The translations under genes and the position numbers were made by a program. This document shows, piece by piece, positions 35,823-46,229 of a DNA stretch of 64,000 nucleotides. The notes beneath the pieces were generated by a model. That model was not told the DNA's origin. It worked only from the letters and a program-made list of their open reading frames with translations, and did no database searches. The DNA lies in the NCBI GenBank assembly GCA_019359285.1, contig JAHHHQ010000025.1:1-64000 (forward strand). The letters are read 5' to 3'. The stretch's first letter is position 1; every line of letters begins with the position of its first letter. Origin of the DNA: Nodosilinea sp. WJT8-NPBG4. GTDB taxonomy: Bacteria; Cyanobacteriota; Cyanobacteriia; Phormidesmidales; Phormidesmidaceae.

Positions 35823-37352
35823 ATGGTGTCCTTACTTGAAAATCCCCTGCGCGTTGGTCTCCAACAAGACCGGATTCCTGAGCCGCAGATTTTAGTCATC
35901 TTTGGGGCTTCTGGCGACCTCACCCAGCGCAAAATTGTGCCAGCTATCTACCAGATGCGGCGCGAGCGGCGGCTGCCCCCCGAGCTGACGATTGTAGGCG
36001 TCGCCCGCCGCGAATGGAGCCACGAGTTCTTTCGCGAGCACCTGCGCGAAGGGGTAGAAGAATTTGGCAACGGCCTGGGCCATGAAGCCATTTGGAATGA
36101 CTTCGCGCGAGGGCTGTTTTACTGCCCCGGCGACATCGACAACCCAGCTTCCTATCAGGCGCTTAAAACCCTGCTGGCCGAGATTGACATGACCAGGGGC
36201 ACCAAGGGCAACCGGGTATTTTATCTCTCGGTAGCACCACGCTTTTTTGGCGAGGCCACCCAGCAGCTTGGGGCCGCAGGCATGCTCAAAGACCCCGATA
36301 AACAGCGACTGATCATTGAGAAACCCTTTGGCAAAGATCTGTCTTCAGCACGGGTGCTCAACCGGGTGGTGCAAGATGTCTGCGACGAACGCCAGATCTA
36401 CCGCATCGACCACTACCTGGGCAAAGAGACCGTTCAAAACCTGATGGTGTTTCGCTTTGCCAACGCCATTTTTGAGCCCCTGTGGAACCGACAGTTTGTG
36501 GACCACGTGCAGATTACCGTGGCCGAAACCGTGGGACTAGAGGGCCGGGCGGGCTACTACGAGACTGCCGGGGCGCTGCGCGACATGGTGCAAAACCACC
36601 TGATGCAGCTGTTTTGCCTCACCGCTATGGAACCCCCCAACTCCCTCGACGCCGACAGCATTCGCAACGAGAAGACCAAGGTGCTGCAAGCCACCCGCCT
36701 AGCCGATATCGACGACATCAGTCAGTCGGCGGTACGCGGGCAGTACTCCGGTGGCTGGATGAAAGGCCAATCGGTACCGAGCTACCGTGAGGAGGAGGGG
36801 GCTAGCTCCAACTCGACGGTGCAGACCTTTAGCGCCATTAAGCTCGAGATCGACAACTGGCGCTGGAAGGGGGTGCCCTTCTACATGCGCACCGGCAAGC
36901 GCATGCCTAAGAAGGTGAGCGAGATTTCCATCCATTTCAAAGATGTGCCCCACCTGATGTTTCAGTCGGCCGCCCAGCAGATGAACCACAATGTGCTGGC
37001 CCTGCGGATTCAGCCCGACGAGGGTATCTCCATGCGGTTTGAGGTGAAAACACCGGGGAACTCGCTCAGGACGCGATCGGTAGACATGGACTTTCGCTAC
37101 GATGCCGCCTTTGGCCAGGCCAACACTGACGCTTACGCTCGCCTGATCGTCGACTGCATGCTGGCCGACCAAACCCTGTTTACTCGGGGTGACGAGGTCG
37201 AAGCCTCGTGGCGGCTGCTGACCCCCCTGCTCGAAGCCTGGGACGCCCCTGCTGATCCAAAAGCGATTCCGATGTACGAGGCGGGCACCTGGGGCCCGAT
37301 GGAGGCAGAGTTTTTGCTAAACAAAGATGGCCGCCGCTGGCGACGCCTCTAG
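35823..37352 (+). CDS. zwf: Glucose-6-phosphate dehydrogenase
   Basis: This 509-residue enzyme starts the oxidative pentose phosphate pathway, the main NADPH source in the dark. The NADP-binding motif is [17 protein letters not shown] and the substrate motif is [15 protein letters not shown]. The family EKPFG segment is present. Cyanobacterial forms are redox-controlled through OpcA, encoded just downstream. ATG start, intact length. Confidence 0.95.
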   Translation: MVSLLENPLRVGLQQDRIPEPQILVIFGASGDLTQRKIVPAIYQMRRERRLPPELTIVGVARREWSHEFFREHLREGVEEFGNGLGHEAIWNDFARGLFYCPGDIDNPASYQALKTLLAEIDMTRGTKGNRVFYLSVAPRFFGEATQQLGAAGMLKDPDKQRLIIEKPFGKDLSSARVLNRVVQDVCDERQIYRIDHYLGKETVQNLMVFRFANAIFEPLWNRQFVDHVQITVAETVGLEGRAGYYETAGALRDMVQNHLMQLFCLTAMEPPNSLDADSIRNEKTKVLQATRLADIDDISQSAVRGQYSGGWMKGQSVPSYREEEGASSNSTVQTFSAIKLEIDNWRWKGVPFYMRTGKRMPKKVSEISIHFKDVPHLMFQSAAQQMNHNVLALRIQPDEGISMRFEVKTPGNSLRTRSVDMDFRYDAAFGQANTDAYARLIVDCMLADQTLFTRGDEVEASWRLLTPLLEAWDAPADPKAIPMYEAGTWGPMEAEFLLNKDGRRWRRL

Positions 37353-37359
37353 GAAGAAA

Positions 37360-37455
37360 AGTTTTGGATTTTCAGTTTTGAGTTTTAAGTTGAGGCTCAA
37401 TTCCCAAATTCAAAACTAAAAACTTAGAACTAAAAACCCCCAAATTCCCCTTTAC
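37360..37455. repeat. AT-rich inverted repeat between zwf and opcA
   Basis: AGTTTTGAGTTTTAAGTTGAG and the later AAACTAAAAACTTAGAACTA are partly complementary, forming a long imperfect hairpin. Its A/T-rich composition contrasts with both genes. It could limit read-through from zwf to opcA. Confidence 0.45.
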
Positions 37456-37468
37456 CCCCAACATTCCT

Positions 37469-38803
37469 ATGACTACGACTCCCATCGTCGCTCTCCAAAA
37501 GCCCAAAGATATTTCTCTAGATGAGATCGAGTCAGAGCTACACAATATTTGGTATCAGCAAGACTCAGGGGTAACCGCTCCTATGGCGACTCGGGCCACC
37601 ACCTTCACCATGGTGATCTACGAACCCGAGGAAGTACAGCAGATCTTGGCAGCCCTGGGCTACTACACCGGCTTCATCGACAGCAGCCACGGCAGTCAGA
37701 CCCGCGAAGCCATCCGCCAGGCCCAGATGGCCTACGATCTGCGGGTTACGGGCCGGGTTGACCCCCCCACCCTAGCTCGATTGCGTCAGGAGTATGCCCA
37801 GCTTTCTGAGGCCCAAAAACAGTACCCGAACCTCGACCAGCGGGGATTTAGCCTCAGCGAGTCGATCTCGGCCCACAACCCCTGTCGAATCATCAGCCTT
37901 TGCCCCACCTTTGGGGAAGATACAGGGGTCACGGCCCAGGTTTCGGTGTACTGCCCGGTGAAAAAAAAAGGAACAGGCAATCTGGTGTGCTGTGAGTACA
38001 TCAACCTGCGGGGCACCAAAGCCGCCCTGGGGCGAGTCAGCGACCTAATTGCCTCATTGATTTTGCCGGAGTTGCCTAAGTTTGTGTGGTGGAAGGCTAC
38101 CCCCAGCCCCGAACAGCTGATCTTTCAAAACCTGGCGAAGTCGAGCAACTGCATCATTGTTGATTCGAGCTATTTTAGCGATGCTGAGGCCGAGCTGCAA
38201 AAAATGCAGGAGCTGATCGAAGCGGATACCTATATTGCTGACCTCAACTGGCACCGCTTAGCCCCCTGGCAGGAGCTGACCGCCGCTGCCTTTGACCCCC
38301 CAGAGCGGCGCGAGTCGCTGGTGGATGTAGACCGCATCAGCATTGACTATGAGCAGGGCAACGCGGCTCAGGCGCTGCTGTACCTGGGCTGGTTTGCCAG
38401 CCGCCTGGGCTGGCAGCCGATCGATTACATCGAGGAAGGCGGCATCTACAACATCAAAAAGATCTATTTCAAAGGCACTGATGGTCTAGACATTGAGGCG
38501 GAGCTGGCGGGCATTCCGGTGGCAGACTCGGGAGAAGTGGTGGGCGACTTGACTGGGCTCCGGCTGGCCTCCACCGACAAAAATGCCAACTGCTGCACCA
38601 TTCTGTGCTCTGAGACTACCGGTTGCATGCGCATGGAAGCCGGAGGCGGTGCCCAGGCCTGTCAGGTGGAGCAGGTCACGGCTCTCTCTGACCAGAAGGC
38701 CGACTTTATGCTGGGCCAGCAGCTCCAGCGCTGGGGCGAGGATGTGCTCTACGAAGAGAGCCTGGCGATGGTGGCGAAGATCATGACCCTGCTGGCCAGA
38801 TAG
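37469..38803 (+). CDS. opcA: Glucose-6-phosphate dehydrogenase assembly protein OpcA
   Basis: The 444-residue OpcA activates and oligomerises Zwf and mediates its thioredoxin control. The N-terminal region has a peptidoglycan-binding-like fold (VQQILAALGYYTGFIDSSHG, DPPTLARLRQEY). The rest is the OpcA domain with LPKFVWWKATPSPEQLIFQN and the C-terminal ETTGCMRMEAG. The cysteine-containing stretch NANCCTILCSETTGC is a candidate for redox regulation. Intact length. Confidence 0.93.
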   Translation: MTTTPIVALQKPKDISLDEIESELHNIWYQQDSGVTAPMATRATTFTMVIYEPEEVQQILAALGYYTGFIDSSHGSQTREAIRQAQMAYDLRVTGRVDPPTLARLRQEYAQLSEAQKQYPNLDQRGFSLSESISAHNPCRIISLCPTFGEDTGVTAQVSVYCPVKKKGTGNLVCCEYINLRGTKAALGRVSDLIASLILPELPKFVWWKATPSPEQLIFQNLAKSSNCIIVDSSYFSDAEAELQKMQELIEADTYIADLNWHRLAPWQELTAAAFDPPERRESLVDVDRISIDYEQGNAAQALLYLGWFASRLGWQPIDYIEEGGIYNIKKIYFKGTDGLDIEAELAGIPVADSGEVVGDLTGLRLASTDKNANCCTILCSETTGCMRMEAGGGAQACQVEQVTALSDQKADFMLGQQLQRWGEDVLYEESLAMVAKIMTLLAR

Positions 38804-38885
38804 GAACCGGCAGAGTCAACGGGTTGCAGCGCAAATAGGCTAAATCCTTTACAGTGACACCCATAGTGTTGGGATTGGGTTGTTG

Positions 38886-39557
38886 ATGTCGCTGCCCCTT
38901 GTCGCTACAGAAACACTGACTGTAGGCCAGATTCAGCTGCGGCTGCTGCCCCAGCGAGCGGTTTTTGTGGAGTCGCTAAAGCTGCTGCTAGTGTCGGATG
39001 TGCACCTAGGCAAGGCAGAGACGTTTCAGCACTATGGGCTGCCGGTGTCTAGCCAGGTCAACCATGCCACCCTGGGGCGGCTTGAGACCCTGTGCGCGCA
39101 GTACAAGCCCGATTCACTATGGATTTTGGGCGACCTCTTCCACGGGCTTGTGGGTATGGACGATGAGGTAATTGACGCCTGGCTAAAGTTTCTGCACCGC
39201 ACCCAGGTGAGCGCCCATCTCATTCTCGGCAACCACGATCGCCCCCTGGAAGACACCCTGACCCAGCTCTCAGTGGCATGTTTTATGGAGGCGGTGGAGG
39301 TCGAGGGGGTGCTCCTGAGCCACGAGCCCGACCTAGACCCCAACCGGCTGAATATCTGCGGCCATGTTCACCCCTGTTTTCGCCTGAGCATGGGGTGCGA
39401 TCGCCTGCGCCTGCCCTGCTTTCACTGGCAGCCTCGGCAGAACCGCTTGATGCTACCCTCCTTTGGCGAGTTTACCGGCGGCTATAACATCGCCCTGGCG
39501 CCGGGAGAGGTGGCCTACGTGGTGGCAGAGGGGGCGGTAGTTGCATTTGGGAGGTGA
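38886..39557 (+). CDS. pdeM: PdeM-like metallophosphoesterase
   Basis: The 223-residue calcineurin-type phosphoesterase has the metal-ligand motifs LLVSDVHLGKAETFQHYG, WILGDLFHG, LILGNHDR, SHEP and NICGHVHPC. The AETFQHYGLP segment is characteristic of the ligase-associated DNA-damage endonuclease PdeM. The ligase and helicase genes that often accompany pdeM are absent here. I choose the ATG two codons after a TTG. Confidence 0.82.
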   Translation: MSLPLVATETLTVGQIQLRLLPQRAVFVESLKLLLVSDVHLGKAETFQHYGLPVSSQVNHATLGRLETLCAQYKPDSLWILGDLFHGLVGMDDEVIDAWLKFLHRTQVSAHLILGNHDRPLEDTLTQLSVACFMEAVEVEGVLLSHEPDLDPNRLNICGHVHPCFRLSMGCDRLRLPCFHWQPRQNRLMLPSFGEFTGGYNIALAPGEVAYVVAEGAVVAFGR

Positions 39558-39680
39558 GGAAGTCAGGGGTGAGGGTAGGGAGTGGGGATTGTTGCAGAAT
39601 TGGAACTCCCACAGCTAAACATCAACCGCCCTGGGACCAGGCGCTATGCTATATCTCTGGATTTCCTGAAGGAAGTGGCT

Positions 39681-40460
39681 ATGGTACGGGGTAAGCGGTG
39701 GATGACGTGGGGACTCTGCGGCGTGCTGAGTGTGACGACGGCCGGCTGCTGGTGGCGCGACAACGATGCGGCGGTCGAGGTACTCCCCGTCGATGAGGAT
39801 CAGTCGGTGGTGAGCGACCCCGCCGCTTCAACTCCTGGAACTGCCCCCGCCCCCCGCCCTACGCCTAACCCACCGGAACCTGGGGTGGCGGGAATCGGGA
39901 CAGCGGTGAACCCACCCCAGGCAGCGCAGCTGATTGCGGATCAGCCCGAGGCGCAGATTAATCTGCGATCGCAGCCCTCCGCCGACTCCGCAGCCAAGGG
40001 CTATGGCCTGGTGGGCGATCCGGTGGAGCTGCTGCGATCGACCGAGGGCAGCGATGGCACTTGGTACTTCGTCAAATTTGACAAGTCTGGAGCCGAGGGC
40101 TGGATTCGCGGCGATTTTATCAATACCGATGGGCGGGCCACTCCCTTATCGCAGCAGGCTAACGAGAGCAATACCTGCGAGGGCGTGATGGAAGGTATGG
40201 CCGTCACCGCTTTTTACGATGCGAACGGCTTTCACCTGGTGCGCTTCGTCAACTTGGAAACCAAAAACACCTTCGATGCCACCCTCAGCCGGCAGGGCAG
40301 CAGCAACGACGGACAGCCGCTATATCAGGGCAGTGCCAGTCCGCCTGCTGGTGGCAGTTATCCAGTGGCGTTGACCGATCTCTCGGGGGGCAACCCCCGG
40401 AGCGGTTCTCAGGTAAGTCTCAATTACACGGGGATTGAAGGGAGCGCGACCTGCGATTAG
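39681..40460 (+). CDS. SH3-domain lipoprotein
   Basis: From the ATG giving MVRGKRWMTWG, the 259-residue protein has a lipoprotein signal ending TTAGC (lipidated Cys23). A proline-rich linker (about 50-75) follows, then a bacterial SH3 domain containing QINLRSQPSADSAAKGYG and WIRGDFI. The C-terminal beta domain is of unknown fold. Bacterial SH3 domains often bind peptidoglycan. The ATG is preferred because it begins directly at the signal and has GAAGGA upstream. Confidence 0.72.
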   Translation: MVRGKRWMTWGLCGVLSVTTAGCWWRDNDAAVEVLPVDEDQSVVSDPAASTPGTAPAPRPTPNPPEPGVAGIGTAVNPPQAAQLIADQPEAQINLRSQPSADSAAKGYGLVGDPVELLRSTEGSDGTWYFVKFDKSGAEGWIRGDFINTDGRATPLSQQANESNTCEGVMEGMAVTAFYDANGFHLVRFVNLETKNTFDATLSRQGSSNDGQPLYQGSASPPAGGSYPVALTDLSGGNPRSGSQVSLNYTGIEGSATCD

Positions 40461-40615
40461 GGCGTGGGATTGGGGATTAACTGGGATAAAATCATCACTC
40501 CATGATTTCCTACCCCATCATTCCTTACCGCGGTTTAGCTAGATAACCCATTCCAGGGAGAGGTGCGCTGATAAGATTGAAGCGCCGAGCCGCTACCCAA
40601 CCCCAGCCTGGAACC

Positions 40616-40708
40616 ATGGGACTATTAGTGCATCGGCCATGGCTGATCGATTGCTGCGATCGCCCCAAGCAACCTTTCGACTGCTTCCTTTACCCTCAGG
40701 TTAAATGA
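40616..40708 (+). CDS. Possible 30-codon leader peptide overlapping the next gene
   Basis: An ATG frame [19 protein letters not shown] and so on runs 30 codons and ends with TGA inside the ATG of the glycosyltransferase gene (AAATGA). Such ATGA overlap is typical of translational coupling. The ribosome-binding site is weak, no family is known, and chance cannot be excluded. Confidence 0.3.
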   Translation: MGLLVHRPWLIDCCDRPKQPFDCFLYPQVK

Positions 40709-41853
40709 CTTCTGAAGTTTTACCTGCCGCCGTAGCGGTTGTGCACGAGTGGCTCGTCAGCCGGGCGGGGTCAGAAAAAGTCGTCGAGCAAATGCTGGCG
40801 GTGTGCCCTCGTGCAGATGTCTTCAGCCTCGTGCAGTTCTTAGAACCTGAGGCGGTGTCTCTAATCCCACCAGGGACTCGGGTTGAGACCTCCTTCCTGC
40901 AAAAACTACCCGGGGCGCGGCGACACTTTCGTCAATATTTGCCGCTGATGCCCCTGGCGGTGGAGCAGTTTGACCTTTCAGACTATGATCTGGTGGTCTC
41001 CAGTAACCACGCCGTAGCCAAAGGGGTACTCACTCGTCCCCACCAGCTCCACGTTAGCTATGTGCATACACCCATTCGCTACGCTTGGGATTTGCAGCAC
41101 CAGTACCTACAGCAGGCGGGGCTCACGCGGGGAGCAAAAAGCGCCCTCACCCGCCTGATTTTGCACTACCTGCGCTTGTGGGATTTGGCCGCCGCCCACC
41201 GGGTCGACTGTTTCGTGGCCAACTCTCGCTACGTGGCCCGCCGCATTTGGAAAACCTACCGCCGCCCCGCCACGGTGATTTATCCCCCAGTAGCCGTCGA
41301 TCGCTTTTGTTGGCAGCAGCCCCGCGACGACTTCTATCTCACAGTGTCGCGCTGTGTACCTTATAAACGGGTCGATCTCACCGTCGAGGCTTTTAACCGT
41401 CTCGGGCTACCCCTGGTGGTGATTGGCGACGGGCCGGCCCTAGCCGAGCTGCAGCGAGCGGCCAAACCCAATATCACCTTTTTGCGGAACCCTGCGGACG
41501 CGGTGGTGTCAGATTATATGGCGCGTTGTCGAGGGTTTATTTTTCCGGCGGAAGAAGACTTTGGCATCACCGTAGTCGAAGCCCAAGCGGCGGGGGCACC
41601 GGTGATTGCCTACGGTCAGGGCGGCTGTGTCGAAACCGTACAGCCGGGGAAAACTGGGCTACTGTTTAGCCAGCAAACTGTGGATCACCTAGTGCAGGCC
41701 GTGCAGCATTTTGCCCAACACGGAGTCGAGTTTGAGGCTGAAGCTATTCGCCTCCATGCCGAAGCTTTTTCTGAGTTGAGATTTCGCCAGGAATTAACCA
41801 CCTATTTGGCAGATAAATGGCTGAAATTTCAGCAGGGCGATGAATTAGAGTAG
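40705..41853 (+). CDS. Glycosyltransferase, GT4 family
   Basis: This 382-residue GT-B enzyme opens with [20 protein letters not shown], the nucleotide-sugar transferase N-domain. The C-domain has [40 protein letters not shown] (EX7E-type motif) and [15 protein letters not shown]. It probably adds a sugar to a lipid-linked exopolysaccharide repeat on the cytosolic face. It leads a three-gene polysaccharide operon. Confidence 0.85.
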   Translation: MTSEVLPAAVAVVHEWLVSRAGSEKVVEQMLAVCPRADVFSLVQFLEPEAVSLIPPGTRVETSFLQKLPGARRHFRQYLPLMPLAVEQFDLSDYDLVVSSNHAVAKGVLTRPHQLHVSYVHTPIRYAWDLQHQYLQQAGLTRGAKSALTRLILHYLRLWDLAAAHRVDCFVANSRYVARRIWKTYRRPATVIYPPVAVDRFCWQQPRDDFYLTVSRCVPYKRVDLTVEAFNRLGLPLVVIGDGPALAELQRAAKPNITFLRNPADAVVSDYMARCRGFIFPAEEDFGITVVEAQAAGAPVIAYGQGGCVETVQPGKTGLLFSQQTVDHLVQAVQHFAQHGVEFEAEAIRLHAEAFSELRFRQELTTYLADKWLKFQQGDELE

Positions 41854-41869
41854 TGTCGGTGTTTCAGGA

Positions 41870-43330
41870 GTGTTGGGGAAATTTATGTTTCCTCTTGAGC
41901 GCACGGTTCATCCAGTAATGTTGTCCTTGAGGATGTCAACCCGCTCCTTGCCGATGGTTGCCCTCCTCAGTGGATCTGATTTGCTGGCGTTAGCCCTGGC
42001 CGGTAGTGCGGGGGTCTATTTGCGGTTAGCCTTTGGTGGAGAGTATCTACCGAGTCTCTATGGCCAGCTGTGGCCAATTTTGGGCGTGTTTTTGCTGGCC
42101 TACGCTGTGGCTGGGCTTTACCCAGCGGTGGGTCTGAGCCCCGTCGATGAGCTGCGGCGCATCTGTCTATCTACCACCTTTACCTATCTGGTGCTGGGGG
42201 CGGGGCTCTTTTTAACCCGTGAAGGCGAAACCTACTCGCGCGGCGTGTTTTTGCTGGCTTGGCTGCTGTCGTTGCTGATGGTGCTGACCGGGCGTCTGGT
42301 GGTGAAGCACTTATTTGCTCGCTACCCCTGGTGGGGGTATCAGGTTCTGATTTTGGGAGGTGGGCGTACTGGCGAGCTAGTGATTCAAACTCTAAAGAAT
42401 CAGCCCGCTTTTGGTTTGAAGCCTGTGGCCATACTGGACGACAGTCGGGTGCATGAGGGCAGTTTGTGTGGAGTGCCTATTGTCGGCCCACTATCAGCCG
42501 CACCGCATTTGGCCCTCCGTCACGATATCCACTACGCCATTGTGGCGATGCCTGGAATGCAGCGAGAAAAGCTGCTGCGGGTGCTGGAGCTGTATGGTCG
42601 CACCTTCCCTCACCTATTGATGATTCCTGACCTATTTGGGGTCGCCAGCCTGTGGGTCAATTCTAAAGACCTGGGCGGTATTTTAGGCCTAGAAATTCGG
42701 CAGCAGCTGCTGCTGCCGGGACCCCGCCTGCTTAAAACCCTTCTAGATTTGGTGCTGACCCTGGTGATAGGGCTCTGCCTGCTGCCGATACTGGTGGTGA
42801 TTGCGGTTTTAGTTAAGCTCGATTCGCCGGGGCCGGTGTTTTACGGCCAACCGCGTTTGGGGCAAAACAATACGACTTTTGTCGCCTGGAAATTTCGCTC
42901 CATGGTGCCCAATGCTGGGCTGGTGTTGGAGCGCTACCTAACCGAAAACCCGTTGCTGCGCGAGCAGTGGGAGCGCGACCACAAGCTGCGCTACGACCCA
43001 CGCATTACCCGCGTGGGCCATTTTCTGCGCCGCACCAGTTTAGATGAGCTGCCCCAGCTGTGGAATGTGCTGCGAGGAGAGATGAGCCTAGTAGGGCCTC
43101 GCCCCATCGTTGAAGAGGAGATCGTTCGCTACGCCGACAAGTACAGCCTCTACACTAAGGTGCTGCCGGGCCTGACGGGGCTGTGGCAGGTGTCGGGCCG
43201 CAACAATGTTTCCTACGACGAGCGGGTCAACCTGGATGCTTACTACGTGAGAAACTGGTCGGTCTGGCTAGACATTTATATTTTGCTTAGAACAGTGTGG
43301 GTGGTTGTAATTGGCGATGGAGCCTACTAG
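41870..43330 (+). CDS. wbaP: Undecaprenyl-phosphate sugar phosphotransferase (WbaP-like)
   Basis: The 486-residue polyprenyl glycosylphosphotransferase transfers a hexose-1-phosphate to undecaprenyl phosphate to begin polysaccharide synthesis. It has four N-terminal membrane helices, a Rossmann-like CoA-binding domain ([18 protein letters not shown], about 157-175) and a C-terminal transferase domain. The last contains [30 protein letters not shown] and SLVGPRPI. The start is 16 bases after the glycosyltransferase stop. Confidence 0.88.
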   Translation: MLGKFMFPLERTVHPVMLSLRMSTRSLPMVALLSGSDLLALALAGSAGVYLRLAFGGEYLPSLYGQLWPILGVFLLAYAVAGLYPAVGLSPVDELRRICLSTTFTYLVLGAGLFLTREGETYSRGVFLLAWLLSLLMVLTGRLVVKHLFARYPWWGYQVLILGGGRTGELVIQTLKNQPAFGLKPVAILDDSRVHEGSLCGVPIVGPLSAAPHLALRHDIHYAIVAMPGMQREKLLRVLELYGRTFPHLLMIPDLFGVASLWVNSKDLGGILGLEIRQQLLLPGPRLLKTLLDLVLTLVIGLCLLPILVVIAVLVKLDSPGPVFYGQPRLGQNNTTFVAWKFRSMVPNAGLVLERYLTENPLLREQWERDHKLRYDPRITRVGHFLRRTSLDELPQLWNVLRGEMSLVGPRPIVEEEIVRYADKYSLYTKVLPGLTGLWQVSGRNNVSYDERVNLDAYYVRNWSVWLDIYILLRTVWVVVIGDGAY

Positions 43331-44609
43331 GGTGAAAGGCTTTGGGGCTGGTAGCTCAGCCTCGGAGCGGTTGGTTTTGGCCAGTTTGGTGGCGTTGCCC
43401 TGCATCGTCTATGGGGCGATCGCGGGGTTAGTCTGGTTTTTGCTGGCCAGCCTGTACTACGGCTGGCGGGCGATTGGCCGATTGCTTTACACCCAGGGCT
43501 GGCTGTGGCTGGCTCTGGGTATTGGGGTCAGCGTGGCTCTCTCCCAAGCTCCAGGGGAGTCGGCCCTGCAAGCGCTTAACTTCGTGCCGTTCTTCGTGCT
43601 CTACGGGGCGATCGCCATTGCTGTGCCCCAGTTTCGCCAGCCCAGGGCGACGCTACACAACTGGGCCGTGGCGCTACTGGTGGCAACTGTACCCGTCAAC
43701 CTGACGGCGATCGCAGAGTTTTACCTGCGATCGCCCGGCGGTCTAATTCGCTGGGGCAGCCATCCTGGGTTGGCTTGGCTCTACCAACAAACCGACTACG
43801 GCCATCGCGCCAGTGCAATGTTTGGCCACCCTAATGCCCTGGCCAACTACATGGTGATTGTGTTTGGTTTGGGGCTAGGGCTCTGTGGCTACTACCTCAA
43901 CCGCCCTGAGCTCAGGACTAAAAGCGTTTGGATTTGCGCTGCCACTGCCTTAGTGCTGGTGGGCATTTACTGCTCGGGCTCTCGCAACGGGCTGCTGATC
44001 GCAGGCATTCAGCTGCTGCTGTTTGGCGGTCTGCTGCGGCCCTACCGCTATATTTTTTGGGCAGGGCTAGGAGCGATCGCGCTGCTTACCGTTAGCGCGT
44101 TGATCTGGGGTGTGGGGGGGCGCACCCTGCCCGAGGCCTTTGCCACCGTTTCGTTACGCTTTAGCGTCTGGCGCTTGGCCCTTGACATGATTCCGCAGCA
44201 TCCCTGGTTCGGCACAGGATTGGGTACCTTTAAGCAGTTGTACGACCCGGCCGACTTTCCGGTGGCGGGTGATTTCTTGCCCCACGCTCACAACCTGTGG
44301 CTGATGCTCGCCGCCGAGGCCGGTATTCCGGTTGCCCTGGGATTTACGGGGATAGTAGGGTGGGTGCTGGGGCGCGGCACCTTTACCTTAGTTGCCGTTC
44401 CGTTACCCCCCGACGCCATGGCTCTGCTGGCGGGCTACCTCACAGGCTTTGGCGGCACCGCAGCCTTTGCCATCTTTGACCTGGCCTTTTACGATGGCCG
44501 CATCAATATTTTGGGATGGCTGCTGTTGGGCTGCATTCAGGCCATGGCGTACCTAACGTTGAGCGCTAAATCAGCTTCACGAGCCGGAGACCAAGGTACA
44601 GCCCAATAG
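43317..44609 (+). CDS. O-antigen ligase/polymerase family protein
   Basis: This 430-residue protein has about ten to twelve membrane segments. The Wzy-type signature loop LDMIPQHPWFGTGLGTFKQ is followed by FLPHAHNLWLMLAAEAG, with the periplasmic Arg/His expected for Wzy/WaaL. It should polymerise or ligate the repeat units made by the two preceding genes. The ATG is six bases after a TTG and overlaps the end of wbaP. Confidence 0.85.
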   Translation: MEPTRVKGFGAGSSASERLVLASLVALPCIVYGAIAGLVWFLLASLYYGWRAIGRLLYTQGWLWLALGIGVSVALSQAPGESALQALNFVPFFVLYGAIAIAVPQFRQPRATLHNWAVALLVATVPVNLTAIAEFYLRSPGGLIRWGSHPGLAWLYQQTDYGHRASAMFGHPNALANYMVIVFGLGLGLCGYYLNRPELRTKSVWICAATALVLVGIYCSGSRNGLLIAGIQLLLFGGLLRPYRYIFWAGLGAIALLTVSALIWGVGGRTLPEAFATVSLRFSVWRLALDMIPQHPWFGTGLGTFKQLYDPADFPVAGDFLPHAHNLWLMLAAEAGIPVALGFTGIVGWVLGRGTFTLVAVPLPPDAMALLAGYLTGFGGTAAFAIFDLAFYDGRINILGWLLLGCIQAMAYLTLSAKSASRAGDQGTAQ

Positions 44610-44661
44610 CCGTACCCACCATGACCGACAAAAACAGCACGTAGGCGACTACACCACCCAT
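44566..44661 (-). CDS. petL: Cytochrome b6f complex subunit PetL (hidden small gene)
   Basis: A 31-codon frame starts MGGVVAYVLFLSVMVG and ends in GLRLVKLI. It is one membrane helix, as expected for PetL, whose cyanobacterial forms are about 31-32 residues and typically end in (V/I)KLI after an aromatic-GLR-like stretch. PetL is a peripheral, dimer-stabilising subunit of b6f in the thylakoid. It has a GGAGAGA ribosome-binding site before the ATG, and its 3' end overlaps the convergent polysaccharide gene by 44 bases. Recognition is by pattern, not a search. Confidence 0.75.
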   Translation of the reverse strand: MGGVVAYVLFLSVMVGTAIGLYLGLRLVKLI

Positions 44662-45028
44662 AACTTCTCTCTCCACAACGGTTACGACTCTATATTGAAC
44701 CACGGCGTGGGGAGCGTGGGGAGTAGGGGAGGTGGGGGAGATAAGGCAGATGAGGGAGTGGGGGAGGTGGGTTTTGTTTGATTACTCCTGATTTATTGAG
44801 CCGAATGGTAGGAAGCCTTGGGCGTGGTTGAGCCAACGCTTCTACCACGCTTCCTGCTGCCGAATTAGAGTTTTTGCAACTAGGACTTGCCATAGAGATA
44901 GCAAGCTCAATTTCTTGCCATACCCAGAACCCACCTCTTCCCCACCCTCCTTATCTCCCTCACTCTCCTCATTCCCCCCGTCCCACACACGCTAAAGTTT
45001 TAAAGCACTCCCTCGCCCAGCCATCCCT
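44662..45028. repeat. petL-aroB intergenic region with a long purine-rich inverted repeat
   Basis: The left arm (about 44706-44772) is a polypurine run, for example GGGGAGGTGGGGGAGATAAGG. The right arm (about 44926-44990) is its pyrimidine counterpart, with CCTTATCTCCCTCACTCTCC. Between them are about 150 ordinary bases. The overall form is a MITE-like or simple-sequence palindrome of roughly 285 bp. The petL promoter is expected on its left edge. Confidence 0.55.
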
Positions 45029-46132
45029 ATGAAATCCGTCATCCCCGTCCCACTGCTGACTGAGCCCTACGATGTGGTGGTGGCCACTGGGGGCATAGAC
45101 CATCTAGGCACCTGGCTAGGAGGTGGTGAGTCGCTGCTGGTGAAGCCGGGGCAAAAGCTACTGCTGGTGTCGAATCCGGCGATTTTTAAGCGGTATGGCG
45201 ATCGCGCCCTAGCCTCTCTCACCCAGTCAGGCTACGTTGTCGAAACCTGTCTGCTGCCCGCCGGGGAACGCTACAAAACCCTCAGCTCGCTACAAAAAAT
45301 CTACGATACGGCCCTGGACTTTTACCTAGAGCGCAAGTCGGCGATGGTGGCCCTGGGGGGCGGTGTGGTGGGCGACATGACGGGCTTTGCCGCCGCCACT
45401 TGGCTGCGGGGGGTGAACGTGGTGCAGGTGCCCACCTCGCTGCTGGCTATGGTGGATGCTTCCATTGGCGGCAAGACCGGCGTCAACCATCCCCGAGGCA
45501 AAAACTTGATTGGGGCATTCCATCAGCCGCGCCTGGTGCTGATCGACCCTACAGTGCTAAAAACTCTGCCTGTGCGCGAATTTCGGGCGGGCATGGCGGA
45601 GGTAATCAAGTACGGCGTGATTTGGGATCGAGAGCTGTTTGAAACTCTGGAGGCCGCGCCCCGCCTTGACCAGTATCGTTACTTGGGAGACGAGCTGCTG
45701 CACACTATTCTGACGCGATCGTGCCAGGCCAAGGCCGACGTGGTTTCCCAAGACGAAAAAGAGGCGGGGCTACGGGCAATTCTCAACTATGGACACACCA
45801 TCGGCCACGCGGTCGAAAGCCTGATGAACTATCGCGGGGTCAACCACGGGGAGGCGGTGGCGATCGGCATGGTGGCGGTCGGCAAAATCGCCACCGCCCT
45901 CGACTACTGGACAGCCGATGAGGAAACGCGACAGCTGAAACTGATTGAGAAAGCGGGGCTACCCACCCAAATTCCTGCCCAGCTGGCCGCCGAAGACATT
46001 CTCTCGCTGCTACAGGGCGACAAAAAAGTGGAGGATGGCCAGGTTCGGTTTGTTATGCCGGATGGGTTGGGCGCGGCTAAGGTGACAGGCGACATTACCC
46101 GTAAGCAAATTTTGGCGGCCCTAGAAAACTAG
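45029..46132 (+). CDS. aroB: 3-Dehydroquinate synthase
   Basis: The 367-residue enzyme forms the carbocycle in the shikimate pathway. NAD and metal sites are visible in [57 protein letters not shown], and [10 protein letters not shown] with the zinc-ligand His residues. Length is normal. hisB follows 97 bases downstream. Confidence 0.94.
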   Translation: MKSVIPVPLLTEPYDVVVATGGIDHLGTWLGGGESLLVKPGQKLLLVSNPAIFKRYGDRALASLTQSGYVVETCLLPAGERYKTLSSLQKIYDTALDFYLERKSAMVALGGGVVGDMTGFAAATWLRGVNVVQVPTSLLAMVDASIGGKTGVNHPRGKNLIGAFHQPRLVLIDPTVLKTLPVREFRAGMAEVIKYGVIWDRELFETLEAAPRLDQYRYLGDELLHTILTRSCQAKADVVSQDEKEAGLRAILNYGHTIGHAVESLMNYRGVNHGEAVAIGMVAVGKIATALDYWTADEETRQLKLIEKAGLPTQIPAQLAAEDILSLLQGDKKVEDGQVRFVMPDGLGAAKVTGDITRKQILAALEN

Positions 46133-46229
46133 TCGTGTTGGCGTAAACCGTGTCTCTGTCTCGACGGTCACAGCCGGTTGGTGGATACAGACTTCGGTAA
46201 AATGAGACATTACCCGTCAGCAACCCGCT

